Notes under the pieces: model-generated
Seen by the model: only the letters and a program-made list of their open reading frames with translations
Told to the model about the DNA's origin: nothing
The model's database searches: none
Shown here: positions 35,422-43,069 of the stretch, in pieces
Layout: every line of letters starts with the position of its first letter
How positions within the stretch are numbered: the first letter of the stretch is position 1
Program-made: the position numbers and the translations under genes
Source of the DNA: Thioalkalivibrio nitratireducens DSM 14787
GTDB lineage: Bacteria > Pseudomonadota > Gammaproteobacteria > Ectothiorhodospirales > Ectothiorhodospiraceae
Reading direction: 5' to 3'
NCBI RefSeq assembly: GCF_000321415.2
Contig: NC_019902.2
Span: 558,001-622,000 of the forward strand
Length of the DNA: 64,000 nt

Positions 35422-35791
35422 CCTCGCAATGACCATGCAGATGCAACCGTCACTGCGAGGAGCCCACAGGGCGACGCGGCAGTCCAACCGCCGTCTGGAT
35501 TGCCACGGGCCTTTGCCACGGCCTCCGGCCTCGCAATGACAGGCCCTCGCAATGACCATGCAGATGCAACCGTCACTGCGAGGAGCCCACAGGGCGACGC
35601 GGCAGTCCAACCGCCGTCTGGATTGCCACGGGCCTTTGCCACGGCCTCCGGCCTCGCAATGACAGGCCCTCGCAATGACCATGCAGATGCAACCGTCACT
35701 GCCGAGGAGCCCACAGGGCGACGCGGCAGTCCAACCGCCGCCTGGATCGCCACGGGCCTTTGCCACGGCCTCCGGCCTGGCAATGACAGGC
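35422..35791. repeat. Tandem repeat, three units of 123-124 bases
   Basis: Units start at 35422, 35545 and 35668 with CCTCGCAATGACCATGCAG and are almost identical; the third has one extra base. Each unit contains the dispersed motifs CACTGCGAGGAGCCC and TGGATTGCCACGG, so it is an amplified copy of the CATTGCGAG-type repeat rather than a gene. It leaves several frames open because 123 is a multiple of three. Confidence 0.85.
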
Positions 35792-35936
35792 TCTCGCGAT
35801 GACGGTGTCACCCATCCCGTCACTGCGAGCCCCGAAGGGGCGCGGCAGTCCATACAGCGCCTGGATCGCCACGCGCCTTCGCCGCTCGCGATGACGGCTG
35901 GGGATGGCCCCCACGACGCCGCCACCCCACCCACCA

Positions 35937-36817
35937 CCACCCGCATCGTCTTCTCCGGCGACCTCGGGGCCCCGAACAGCCCGCTGCTCCCGGCCCCCAA
36001 CCCGCCCGAGCGTGCCGACATCCTCATCCTCGAAAGCACCTTCGGCGACCGCGTGCACGAAGACCGCGGCACCCGCCAGGCGCGCCTGAAGGCCGCGATC
36101 GACCACGCGCTGGAAAACAACGGCACCGTCGTCATCCCGGCCTTCAGCATCGGCCGCACCCAGGAACTGCTCTACGAACTCGAAGACCTCATCCACCAGG
36201 CCACCGACCCGCACTGGCAGGACCTCGAAATCATCGTCGATTCCCCGCTCGCCGCCCGCTTCACCGAGGCCTACCGCGACCTGAAACCCTATTGGGACCT
36301 CGAGGCCCGCGAACGCCTGGACCACGGCCGCCACCCGCTGGCCTTCGAGAACCTCTACACCGTCGACAGCCACGAAGAACACCTGCAGACCGTCGACTAC
36401 CTCGCCCGCACCGGCCGCCCCGCGGTCGTCATCGCGGCGAGCGGCATGGCCGCTGGGGGCAGGGTTGTGAACTACCTCAAGCGCATGCTCGGCGACGAAC
36501 GCCACGATGTGCTGTTCGTCGGCTACCAGGCCGAAGGCACCCCCGGCCGCGCGATCCAGCGCCACGGCCCGCGCGGCGGCTGGGTGCAGCTCGACGGCGA
36601 ACGCATCGACATCCGCGCCCGCATACACACCATCGGCGGCTACTCCGCCCACGCGGACCAGAGCGACCTGCTCGCCTTCATCCAGGGCATCCCGCAAGCG
36701 CCAAAGGAAATCCGCCTGATCCACGGCGAACGCGACGCCCGGGAAGCCCTGAAAGCCGAAATCGAAACCTGGGCCCAATCCACCGGCCACACAGTCGAGG
36801 TCACGTTCGCCACGTAA
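35937..36817 (+). pseudogene. 5'-truncated MBL-fold/beta-CASP RNA nuclease gene
   Basis: About 290 codons encode the C-terminal two thirds of a YSH1-type metallo-beta-lactamase/beta-CASP nuclease: RIVFSGDLGAPNSPLL, ILESTFGDRVHE, VVIPAFSIGRTQELLYEL, VIAASGMAAGGRV and TIGGYSAHADQSDLL. The N-terminal third with the HxHxDH metal site is absent; the frame opens into the upstream tandem repeats instead. Fragments of the same family occur at 44764 and 55117. Confidence 0.8.
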
Positions 36818-36934
36818 TGCACCCCCGCACAGGACTCAGACCCCGGTTCGAAACCCCGAACGCCACTTCGCGTGCAAGGCCCGCTCCTGCGGCGGTCGGC
36901 GATGTCGAACTGAAGCGGTTTTCAACGGTTTTCC

Positions 36935-37267
36935 ATGGAACTGGAATACGACCACGACAAGGACGCGCGCAATCTCGCCAAGCACGGCGTGTCGCTCGCA
37001 GAGGCCTCGAGACTCGCGTGGGATACGCTTCTCGCTTGGGAAGACCGGCGGAAGCACTACGGTGAACCGCGTATGGCGGGACTTGCTCTGATGAACGACC
37101 GGCTCTACTCGGTAGTCTATGTAGAACGAGGGGCAAGACGCCGTATCATCAGCCTGCGCAAGGCCAATCGGCGTGAGGTAAGACGTTACCTGATTATCAC
37201 GAAACCTCCTCAGCCAGTGCGATACCTCTCCGCGTCGGTCGTCATTGCGAGCGAAGCGCGGCACTAA
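36935..37267 (+). CDS. brnT: BrnT toxin, copy 1 (antitoxin lost)
   Basis: MELEYDHDKDARNLAKHGVS opens a BrnT ribonuclease-type toxin (RelE-like fold), nearly identical to copies at 50724, 57576 and 61981. Residues to about 84 are native; the last codons come from adjoining repeat DNA. The overlapping brnA antitoxin is missing after its first bases. A free BrnT without BrnA should be harmful unless it is rescued in trans by the other BrnA copies or is inactive. Confidence 0.8.
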   Translation: MELEYDHDKDARNLAKHGVSLAEASRLAWDTLLAWEDRRKHYGEPRMAGLALMNDRLYSVVYVERGARRRIISLRKANRREVRRYLIITKPPQPVRYLSASVVIASEARH

Positions 37268-37327
37268 CGCGCGTAGCGCATTGAACAGCCGTAGGCTGGC
37301 CCGCAGGGTGAGCGCAGCGAGTAATCC

Positions 37328-37471
37328 AGGCGGCGCGGCGGGGGGCGGCCATCGCCCTCTGGATCGCCACGTCCCGCCACGCTGCGCTCGCGGCTAAAGG
37401 CTTCGCTCCTCGCGATGACGCTGGTTTCGAAGATGGCCCAGTCCAGCTTGCGGAGCTTCCGTGATAATCAG
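37328..37471. repeat. Right arm of the 142-base inverted repeat
   Basis: Reverse complement of 35260-35401 with only a few differences; it contains TGGATCGCCACGTCCCGCC and ends GTGATAATCAG. It meets a higB relic directly, which suggests insertion into or recombination within that gene. Confidence 0.8.
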
Positions 37472-37534
37472 GAATTCATTGGCACCCATGCGCAATACGA
37501 TTCGGTGGATGCCGCCACTGTAGACATCAACTGA
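37470..37534 (+). pseudogene. 3' fragment of a HigB-type toxin
   Basis: In frame to TGA, the codons read EFIGTHAQYDSVDAATVDIN, the conserved end of HigB/mRNA-interferase toxins (usually FVGTHAEYDxIDA). The 5' part is replaced by the inverted repeat. The higA gene starts 11 bases later. Confidence 0.75.
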
Positions 37535-37545
37535 AGGCCAGGAGC

Positions 37546-37917
37546 ATGGAAATCAAACCGATTCGCGACGAGCAAGCCTACCGCGAAGCCTTGCGGGAGA
37601 TTGCCGTGCTGATGGAAACCGATCCTGCGCTGGGCACGCCGGAAGGCGACCGGCTGGATGTGCTTTCCACCCTCGTGGAAGCCTATGAAGCACGCACGTT
37701 CCCGATGGACCTGCCGGACCCTGTTGAAGCCATCCTGTTTCGGATGGAGCAGCAGGGCCTCAGCCCCAAGGATCTTGAGCCAATGATTGGGAAACGCAAC
37801 CGCGTGTACGAAGTGCTGAGTCGCAAGCGGCCGCTGACCCTGGCCATGATCTGGCGCCTGCATACCACCCTGGGCATTCCTGCCGAGAGCCTGATTCGCC
37901 GGCCGGCGGAGCACTAA
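37546..37917 (+). CDS. higA: HigA-type antitoxin
   Basis: A 123-residue HTH antitoxin: an N-terminal acidic helix region (EIKPIRDEQAYREALREI) and a C-terminal XRE-like DNA-binding domain (KDLEPMIGKRNRVYEVLSRK). It follows the toxin relic, so only the antitoxin/regulator survives. A shorter broken copy lies at 46337. Confidence 0.85.
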   Translation: MEIKPIRDEQAYREALREIAVLMETDPALGTPEGDRLDVLSTLVEAYEARTFPMDLPDPVEAILFRMEQQGLSPKDLEPMIGKRNRVYEVLSRKRPLTLAMIWRLHTTLGIPAESLIRRPAEH

Positions 37918-38078
37918 CGGCCTGTCTTGCGTGGTTTGCCACGTCGCCCGCGAACGCGCCGCAGGCGCGCCTGAGTTCGATCCGACACCCAACGCCGATT
38001 CGCGTGCAGGCACGCTCCCACAAGGGCATGCCCCCCGATGCCCCCCGCGAGGGGCAACCCCAACGCCGGTGCCCACCC

Positions 38079-38118
38079 TGTAGGAGCGAGCCCTGCTCGC
38101 GAACGCGCCGAAGGCGCG
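38079..38118. repeat. REP-like spacer element
   Basis: TGTAGGAGCGAGCCCTGCTC followed by GCGAACGCGCCGAAGGCGCG: a 40-base unit with internal palindromes that recurs across the toxin-antitoxin region. A mate in inverted sense (CGATTCGCGTGC plus GGCACGCTCCTA) follows about 30-60 bases later. Confidence 0.85.
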
Positions 38119-38203
38119 GGTGAGGTGGGTGCACCGTCCAGCGCCGCTTCGCGTGCACGGCACGCTCCTAGGGCATTGCCACGTGCACAGTGCCTGGGCT
38201 TTC

Positions 38204-38219
38204 GCTATACTTGTATAGC
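38204..38219. promoter_or_regulatory. Palindromic operator of the RHH-RelE module, copy 1
   Basis: GCTATACTTGTATAGC has perfect 7-base arms around a TT centre and lies 20 bases before the antitoxin ATG. It is conserved at 50025 and 56877. It is probably bound by the RHH antitoxin and also carries a TATACT-like -10 element. Confidence 0.75.
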
Positions 38220-38239
38220 CATTGATTGGAGATCATCCC

Positions 38240-38464
38240 ATGCTCGCATTACGGCTTCCTGATGATGTGGAAGAACGCCTGGCTGCCCTCGCCAAGGCCA
38301 CCGGTAGAAGCAAAAGCTACTACGCCCGCGAGGCGATCCTGCAGCATCTGGACGATCTGGAAGACATTTACCTGGCTGAACAGCGCCTGATCGATCACCG
38401 CAAAGGAAGCGGCGAGACAGTGTCCATGGATGAAATGAGGCGCCGGCTTGAGTTGGACGATTGA
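38240..38464 (+). CDS. RHH antitoxin, copy 1
   Basis: A 74-residue ribbon-helix-helix protein: MLALRLPDDVEERLAALAKA (DNA-binding strand and helix) then RSKSYYAREAILQHLDDLED and an acidic toxin-binding tail. It matches RelB/DUF6290-type antitoxins. The ATG at 38240 follows TTGGAGAT. It overlaps the relE gene, as in coupled modules. Confidence 0.85.
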   Translation: MLALRLPDDVEERLAALAKATGRSKSYYAREAILQHLDDLEDIYLAEQRLIDHRKGSGETVSMDEMRRRLELDD

Positions 38465-38750
38465 ATTTGATCGCCGCGTCGAGAAAGACCTGCGTGCATT
38501 GGACAAGCCATCAGCACGCCGGATTCTGGAATACCTGAACGAGCGTATCGCGCCATTGGACGACCCGCGGCGTCTGGGCAAGTCGCTGACCGGGGAATTG
38601 GGCGAATACTGGCGCTACCGCCTGGGTCCGTACCGAATCATTGCATCGATAGAAGATGAACGGCTTCGGGTGCTGGTGGTGCGTGTGGCTCACCGCAATG
38701 AGGTCTATCGCCAGGGCCTCGGGGCTCGCGATGACAGGTCGTCGCGATAA
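38448..38750 (+). CDS. relE: RelE-family toxin, copy 1
   Basis: A 100-residue ribosome-dependent RNase-type toxin with a TTG start inside the antitoxin gene: SWTIEFDRRVEKDLRALDKP, LTGELGEYWRYRLGPYRIIA and LRVLVVRVAHRNEVYR. The last dozen residues are encoded by adjoining repeat DNA (CTCGCGATGACAGG). Copies are at 50269 and 57121. Confidence 0.85.
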   Translation: MSWTIEFDRRVEKDLRALDKPSARRILEYLNERIAPLDDPRRLGKSLTGELGEYWRYRLGPYRIIASIEDERLRVLVVRVAHRNEVYRQGLGARDDRSSR

Positions 38751-38763
38751 CGGTGGGTGACCC

Positions 38764-38803
38764 TGTAGGAGCGAGCCCCGCTCGCGAACGCGCCGCAGGC
38801 GCG
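38764..38803. repeat. REP-like spacer element
   Basis: A further copy of the TGTAGGAGCG...GCCGCAGGCGCG unit directly downstream of the relE gene. Confidence 0.85.
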
Positions 38804-38886
38804 CCCAAGCCCGGTAGCACCACCCAGCGCCGATTCGCGTGCAAGGCACGCTCCCACAAGGGCATACCCGCGCCAGGGCCAACCCG

Positions 38887-38926
38887 GTAGGAGCGGGCCC
38901 TGCCCGCGAACGCGCCGCAGGCGCGG
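38887..38926. repeat. REP-like spacer element
   Basis: Second REP-like unit in the same gap (GTAGGAGCGGGCCCTGCC onward); an inverted mate with GGCACGCTCCCACA lies between the two. Confidence 0.85.
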
Positions 38927-39052
38927 CTGCGTCCGGTGCGGCATTGCGCGCCGGAAATTGAGCAAACCGTCCCCGGAGCAAGAGCGCCGTCCCAGGATCG
39001 CGATGCAAGTCCGTCCACATCCACCAAAGAATCAACGCGTTCGCGGCTTTTA

Positions 39053-39083
39053 ATGTGCTACGATCCAAAATAATGCAGCACAT
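39053..39083. promoter_or_regulatory. Inverted-repeat operator of the Phd-PIN module, copy 1
   Basis: ATGTGCT and AGCACAT form perfect 7-base arms 17 bases apart, just before the antitoxin gene. The same arrangement is found at 47197-47227, so it is under selection or was copied with the module. It is the probable autorepression site. Confidence 0.7.
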
Positions 39084-39098
39084 ACCAAGAGGTGTCCG

Positions 39099-39326
39099 AT
39101 GAAAGAGCTCAATGTTCGGGAAATGCGCGCTGCCATCGGTCAGCTCGACAAGCTGGTGAACGAGGCGGGCGAGATCATCGTGAATCGCCGCGGCCGCGCG
39201 ATCGCACGCATCCTGCCCGTTGCCGGGACGCGTCGGCGTCCCAATCACGCCGACCTGCGCGCACGTACCCCGCGGCTGCCGACGCCGTCGGCCGAGTTGA
39301 TCCGTGCCGAGCGCGATGAGCGCTGA
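39099..39326 (+). CDS. Phd/YefM-type antitoxin, copy 1
   Basis: A 75-residue protein beginning MKELNVREMRAAIGQLDKLV with the IIVNRRGRAIARILPV strand pair typical of Phd/YefM antitoxins. The C-terminal Arg/Pro-rich tail should bind the PIN toxin. It overlaps the toxin gene by 11 bases. A copy lies at 47242. Confidence 0.88.
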   Translation: MKELNVREMRAAIGQLDKLVNEAGEIIVNRRGRAIARILPVAGTRRRPNHADLRARTPRLPTPSAELIRAERDER

Positions 39327-39756
39327 CGACCGTGTCTACCTCGATACCAGCGCGCTCGCGAAGTGGTACCTCAACGAACCGGGGTCCGACGCCTTTGTCG
39401 ATTACCTGCAGGGAATCGATGTGGCCATCATCAGCAGGCTCACCCGCACCGAGATGCGTTCGCTGCTGAGTCGGCACCGGCGCATGGGTGAACTCAACGC
39501 TGAGCTCGAATCCGTGCTGTATGCCGCGTTCCTGGAGGATGTCGCCCGTGGCTGGCTGCAGGAGCACCCGGTGACCGACGCCTGCTTCGACGAGGCCGTG
39601 AATCTGATCAACCGCTATCCGGAACATCCGCTGCGGACACTCGATGCCTTGCGCCTCGCTCTGGTCAACCAGATGGGGATCGCGACGCTCGCGACTGCCG
39701 ATACGGTGATGGCTGAAGCCGCTTCCTCCATGGGCCTTGTGGTGAGACGGTTCTGA
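39316..39756 (+). CDS. vapC: PIN-domain (VapC-like) toxin, copy 1
   Basis: A 146-residue PIN RNase: YLDTSALAKWYLNEPGSDAF carries the first catalytic Asp; the conserved Glu is in TRTEMRSLL and the later Asp residues in RTLDALRLAL and ATADTVMAEAA. The whole active-site set is present. A near-identical copy lies at 47459. Confidence 0.9.
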   Translation: MSADDRVYLDTSALAKWYLNEPGSDAFVDYLQGIDVAIISRLTRTEMRSLLSRHRRMGELNAELESVLYAAFLEDVARGWLQEHPVTDACFDEAVNLINRYPEHPLRTLDALRLALVNQMGIATLATADTVMAEAASSMGLVVRRF

Positions 39757-39899
39757 GCGGTGGTCACCGCGAACGCGCCGCAGGCGCGGGTGCGATAGGG
39801 CAGGGCCTTCGTGATGGCGAGGCGGATGCCGGGGTGGTTGTTTGGTCGAATTGGGCTACGCTGTTGTAGCCCAGCGCAAATTCTGAGAGGGCCCTGACC

Positions 39900-40154
39900 A
39901 TGAACACCGTCGTACGTGCGCGTATCAGCGAAGAGGTCAAGAACGAGGCGGCGGCCGTCCTCGAAGCCATGGGGCTGACGGTTTCCGATGCCTTCCGCAT
40001 CATGATGACCCGGATCGCCAGAGAGCACGCCTTGCCCTTTGAGCCGCTGATCCCGAACGAGGAAACCATCGCCGCCATGCGCGCCGCGCGCGAGGGGAAG
40101 GCCGAGATCGTGACGATCGAGCAGCTGCAAGCGGTCCTGGATGCGGACGATTAA
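39900..40154 (+). CDS. dinJ: RelB/DinJ-family antitoxin
   Basis: An 84-residue antitoxin: MNTVVRARISEEVKNEAAAV and LGLTVSDAFR-like helix (MGLTVSDAFRIMMTRIA), then an acidic tail. It overlaps the yafQ relic by 14 bases. It is the only copy of this subtype in the window and appears intact. Confidence 0.88.
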   Translation: MNTVVRARISEEVKNEAAAVLEAMGLTVSDAFRIMMTRIAREHALPFEPLIPNEETIAAMRAAREGKAEIVTIEQLQAVLDADD

Positions 40155-40425
40155 ACAAACCTCGAGCTTCAAGCGCGACCTCAAGCGCTAAGCCAAAGGA
40201 AGACACCGGCAATCCCTGCAAACCGACTTCACGAAGATCATTGAAATCCTGGCCCGGGATCTTCCATTACCCGAGCACCATCGCGACCATGCTCTCGCAG
40301 GTGATTGGAATGACCATCGGGACTGCCACATCAAGCCCGACCTTGTTCTGATCTACCGTAAACCTGACCCGGATACCCTTCAGCTCGTGCGACTTGGCTC
40401 GCACGCGAAGCTGGGCATCGGCTAG
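40141..40425 (+). pseudogene. yafQ: YafQ toxin with an in-frame stop
   Basis: The frame starts MRTIKQTSSFKRDLKR and then hits TAA at 40189-40191 (codon 17). It continues in the same frame as a full YafQ: HHRDHALAGDWNDHRDCHIK then PDLVLIYRK, with the catalytic His-Asp region intact. A single substitution (probably TAC to TAA) explains the break. The cognate antitoxin is intact. Confidence 0.85.
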
Positions 40426-40499
40426 CGCCGATTCGCGTGCGAGGCACGCCCCTAACACGGACCTCCCCCAGCCAGGGCCAGCCCTGTAGGACCGGGCCC

Positions 40500-41213
40500 C
40501 GCGCGCGCGACAACCTGCAGCGCGAAGGGGTAGGGGAGGAACGGATCCACGTCACCGGCAACACCGTCATCGACACCCTGCTCACCTTGGTCGACAAAGT
40601 CCGCGCCAACCCGGAGTTGCAAGCGCGGTTCGGCTTTCTCGACCCCGCCCGGCGCACCGTCGTCGTGACCGGCCACCGGCGCGAGAACTTCGGCGACGGC
40701 TTCCGGCGCATCTGCCGCGCCCTCGGCCGCCTCGCCGAGCGCAGCGACGTGCAGATCGTCTACCCGGTGCACCTGAACCCCAACGTCCTCGGCCCGGTGC
40801 GTGAAGCACTCGGCCAGCGCGACAACGTCCACCTGATCGAACCGCTGGACTACCTCCCGTTCGTCGCACTGATGGACCGCGCCGACCTCATCATCACCGA
40901 CTCCGGCGGCGTGCAGGAGGAAGCCCCCTCGCTCGGCAAGCCGGTGCTGGTGATGCGCGAGACCACCGAGCGCCCGGAGGCCGTCGAAGCCGGCACCGTG
41001 CGCCTGGTCGGCACCGACGAGGAACGGATCGTGCGCGAAGCCACGCGCCTGCTCGACGACCCGCAGGCCTACGCCGCGATGTCCCGCGCCCACAACCCCT
41101 ACGGCGACGGCCGCGCCGCCGGCCGCATCGTGAGCGTGATCCAGCAGCAACACCAACCCAGCCTTGGTCCCCGCAGGAGCGAGCCTGCACGCGAACGTGC
41201 GCTGCGACCGTAA
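40500..41213 (+). pseudogene. wecB: 5'-truncated UDP-GlcNAc 2-epimerase
   Basis: About 230 codons of the C-terminal part of Wec[72 protein letters not shown] and [19 protein letters not shown]. The first 150 residues or so are missing and the cut lies in a damaged REP-like unit (TGTAGGACCGGGCCCCGC). It once made UDP-ManNAc for surface polysaccharide. Confidence 0.85.
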
Positions 41214-41261
41214 TTCAAATGACTTACAATCGGGTTCCGACGGCGTTCGTGGAGATCAGTG

Positions 41262-41564
41262 ATGGCGGCCAACAATGCTCTGGTGCAAACCCGGGTCGAC
41301 CCGGATTTGAAGGATCGCGCGTCGGCGGTTCTCGAGGGGCTCGGGCTGACGGTTTCGGATGCGGTCCGAATGCTGCTGACGCGTATTGCCAACGAAGGGG
41401 CATTGCCGCTCGAACTGGCGGTGAAACCCGAGGCGTACGATGCATGGTTTCGTGCCAAGGTGCTGGAGGCGCTCAATGATCTGGCACCGCAAATTGAACA
41501 CGATGAGGTGGAGGCGCGGTTTGCTGCGAAACGGACTGCCCTGGTGGAGAAAGCGCACCGGTGA
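41262..41564 (+). CDS. RelB/DinJ-type antitoxin, copy 1
   Basis: A 100-residue antitoxin (NNALVQTRVDPDLKDRASAV, LGLTVSDAVRMLLTRIANEG) with an acidic, charged C-terminus. The ATG at 41262 is preferred over a GTG one codon earlier. It overlaps a truncated toxin (GTGA). Copies lie at 46654 and 55905. The upstream motif ATTCAAATG plus TTACAAT is conserved in all three. Confidence 0.85.
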   Translation: MAANNALVQTRVDPDLKDRASAVLEGLGLTVSDAVRMLLTRIANEGALPLELAVKPEAYDAWFRAKVLEALNDLAPQIEHDEVEARFAAKRTALVEKAHR

Positions 41565-41686
41565 GGTTGGTGTGGACGAGCCTTGCGGTGCAAGACCGCG
41601 AGGAGATCTTCGACTACATCGCACTGGACAGTCCATCCGCTGCACTGGCTGTAGACGGTGGGCATGCGGCTCTCCGTCGAACCTGA
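41561..41686 (+). pseudogene. ParE-type toxin truncated and joined to a higA tail
   Basis: Opens like the intact toxin at 56204 (RLVWTSLAVQDREEIFDYIA, LDSPSAALAVDG) but after 33 codons jumps to GTGGGCATGCGGCTCTCCGT, the end of the HigA-type gene seen at 56470-56809. The native higA stop is at 41706. The junction shares AGACGG with both parents, so a microhomology deletion is likely. Confidence 0.85.
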
Positions 41687-41772
41687 ACGTCGCGAGTCGG
41701 CCTAAAGCGCCGCTTCTCGCGAGCAGGCTCGCCTACAGGGGGCCACCCGGACAACGCGGGCCCCCCGGACCT

Positions 41773-41812
41773 TGTAGGAGCGGGCCCCGCCCGCGAACGC
41801 GCCGCAGGCGCG
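41773..41812. repeat. REP-like spacer element
   Basis: Copy of the TGTAGGAGCG...GCCGCAGGCGCG unit between the broken ParE module and hicA. Confidence 0.85.
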
Positions 41813-41829
41813 CCCCCAGTTTGAACTAC

Positions 41830-41843
41830 GGACAAAAATGTCC
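41830..41843. promoter_or_regulatory. Palindromic operator of hicAB, copy 1
   Basis: GGACAAAAATGTCC has 5-base arms and is conserved before the second hicA at 52761-52774. It lies 11 bases before the hicA ATG. Confidence 0.65.
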
Positions 41844-41854
41844 GATACTCGGCG

Positions 41855-42067
41855 ATGAAAGGTAGCGAATTCCTAAAACGAATCCGTAAGCTCGCCAAGC
41901 ACCGAGGACTCGCATTCGAGTGGCATCCGAATCTGGGCAAAGGCTCTCATGGTGTGCTGAAGTTCGGCGACCGACGAACCGTCCTGCGCAACCCCAGCGA
42001 CGAACTCAAGACCGGAACCCTGCACGCGATGCTCAAGCAACTCGGGCTGAAGGAAGAGGACATCTGA
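41855..42067 (+). CDS. hicA: HicA toxin, copy 1
   Basis: A 70-residue mRNA interferase with the dsRBD-like HicA fold: KGSEFLKRIRKLAKHRG, WHPNLGKGSHGVLKFGDRRT (the catalytic His is in GKGSHGVL) and ELKTGTLHAMLKQLGL. It precedes hicB by 9 bases. A near-identical copy is at 52785. Confidence 0.9.
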   Translation: MKGSEFLKRIRKLAKHRGLAFEWHPNLGKGSHGVLKFGDRRTVLRNPSDELKTGTLHAMLKQLGLKEEDI

Positions 42068-42076
42068 GACAGCGTC

Positions 42077-42508
42077 ATGCATAGCTTCGTTTATCCAATC
42101 GCCTTGATCGACGATCCGGACGGCGGCTTCGTGGTGGCCTGCCGGGACCTGCCCGAAGCCATCACCCAGGCCGAGAACCGCGCGCAGGCACTGGAAGAGG
42201 CGGAAGGTGCCTTGCAGGCCGCGATCGAAATGCGTATCCAGGACGGCACGGCCATCCCGACGGCGAGCCGCCCGAGGCGTGGAGAACTCCTGGTGGCCGT
42301 ACCCATCGGCACCGCGATGAAGGCGGCCTTGTATCTCGCCATGCGCGAGCAGGGCGTCAGCAAGAGCGAACTGGCCCGTCGGCTCGGCGTGAACGAAAAG
42401 GAAGCCCGACGCATGCTGGATCCGAGGCACAGCACCAAGGTCCCAGCGCTTGAACACGCGCTACACATACTGGGCAAGCGGGCGGAACTGCGCGTAAACG
42501 GCCTGTGA
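42077..42508 (+). CDS. hicB: HicB antitoxin, copy 1
   Basis: A 143-residue antitoxin with a degenerate RNase-H-like fold (YPIALIDDPDGGFVVACRDL) and a C-terminal HTH (SKSELARRLGVNEKEARRML). The HTH should bind the palindrome upstream of hicA. Copies are at 53007 and 62656. Confidence 0.9.
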   Translation: MHSFVYPIALIDDPDGGFVVACRDLPEAITQAENRAQALEEAEGALQAAIEMRIQDGTAIPTASRPRRGELLVAVPIGTAMKAALYLAMREQGVSKSELARRLGVNEKEARRMLDPRHSTKVPALEHALHILGKRAELRVNGL

Positions 42509-42514
42509 TCTCGG

Positions 42515-42630
42515 CGCAAGGGGTCCAGCGCAAGGGGCCAGACCCCGGTTTTCCCTTATAAAGGGCGTCTGACCCTGGTTCGAAGCCCCCCGGTTCGAAG
42601 CCCCCGACCCCGGTTCGAACCCCCGAAAGC
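42515..42630. repeat. GGTTCGAA/GGGGTCAGACC-type repeat cluster
   Basis: Three copies of the GGTTCGAA motif lie within 60 bases, preceded by CAAGGGGCCAGACCCC. The same arrangement recurs at 49911-49975 and 63091-63160, and in part at 36830-36850. No tRNA fold surrounds it. It resembles sequence often linked to REP-associated elements. Confidence 0.6.
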
Positions 42631-42665
42631 CGATTCGCGTGCGAGGCACGCTCCTACAGCGCGGT

Positions 42666-42770
42666 ACCGAGCGGCATTGAACTACGCCGCGATAGAGGCC
42701 CGGATGGGGAACGCACCCGGCCGTCCCGCCAAGGATCCGCAGGTCAGGCGTCGGTCGGGCGAATCTCCGT
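42666..42770 (+). pseudogene. 3' fragment of a DUF433 antitoxin gene
   Basis: CCGAGCGGCATTGAACTACG and what follows matches 49236-49335 of the intact DUF433 gene (ALNYAAIEARMGN, PGRPAK). The 5' part and the DUF5615 toxin are missing. Confidence 0.8.
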
Positions 42771-42783
42771 ATGCTAGAATGGA

Positions 42784-42799
42784 ATGACTAATTGGTCAT
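42784..42799. promoter_or_regulatory. Palindromic operator of the Phd-PIN module 2
   Basis: ATGACTAATTGGTCAT has 5-base perfect arms (ATGAC/GTCAT) and lies 15 bases before the antitoxin ATG. It is the probable autoregulation site. Confidence 0.6.
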
Positions 42800-42814
42800 C
42801 AAAGGAAGCCTGTC

Positions 42815-43066
42815 ATGCGTACCCTGTCGCTCGCTGAGGCAAAGACTCACCTCTCGTCCGTGCTCGATCAGGTCCAGGCTGGGGAGGAAATCATCATTAC
42901 GCGGCGGGGCAAGCGCGTTGCCCGTGTCGTTCCCGAGCGGGATTTTTCGGCGCAGGATCAAACGGCCATCCTGAGCGAGCTCCGAACCTTTCTGGCGAGG
43001 CAAAAACCAGCGCAGGAGACGGCGGTGGCCCGGGTGCGCGAATTGCGGGATGACGCCCGCTACTGA
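42815..43066 (+). CDS. Phd/YefM-type antitoxin
   Basis: An 83-residue antitoxin: RTLSLAEAKTHLSSVLDQVQ and GEEIIITRRGKRVARVVPER are textbook Phd/YefM features. The tail (FLARQKPAQETAVARVREL) is the probable toxin-binding part. It is followed after 3 bases by its PIN toxin. Single copy in the window. Confidence 0.9.
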   Translation: MRTLSLAEAKTHLSSVLDQVQAGEEIIITRRGKRVARVVPERDFSAQDQTAILSELRTFLARQKPAQETAVARVRELRDDARY

Positions 43067-43069
43067 CCG

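Noticed and set aside
35422-35791. Possible CRISPR array
   Set aside because: Units are 123 bases with no short repeat-spacer alternation, and no cas genes are near; it is a tandem duplication.
42567-42625. tRNA-like GGTTCGAA motifs
   Set aside because: The motif repeats three times in 60 bases without acceptor, D or anticodon arms; the same block recurs at 49.9 and 63.1 kb as a dispersed repeat.
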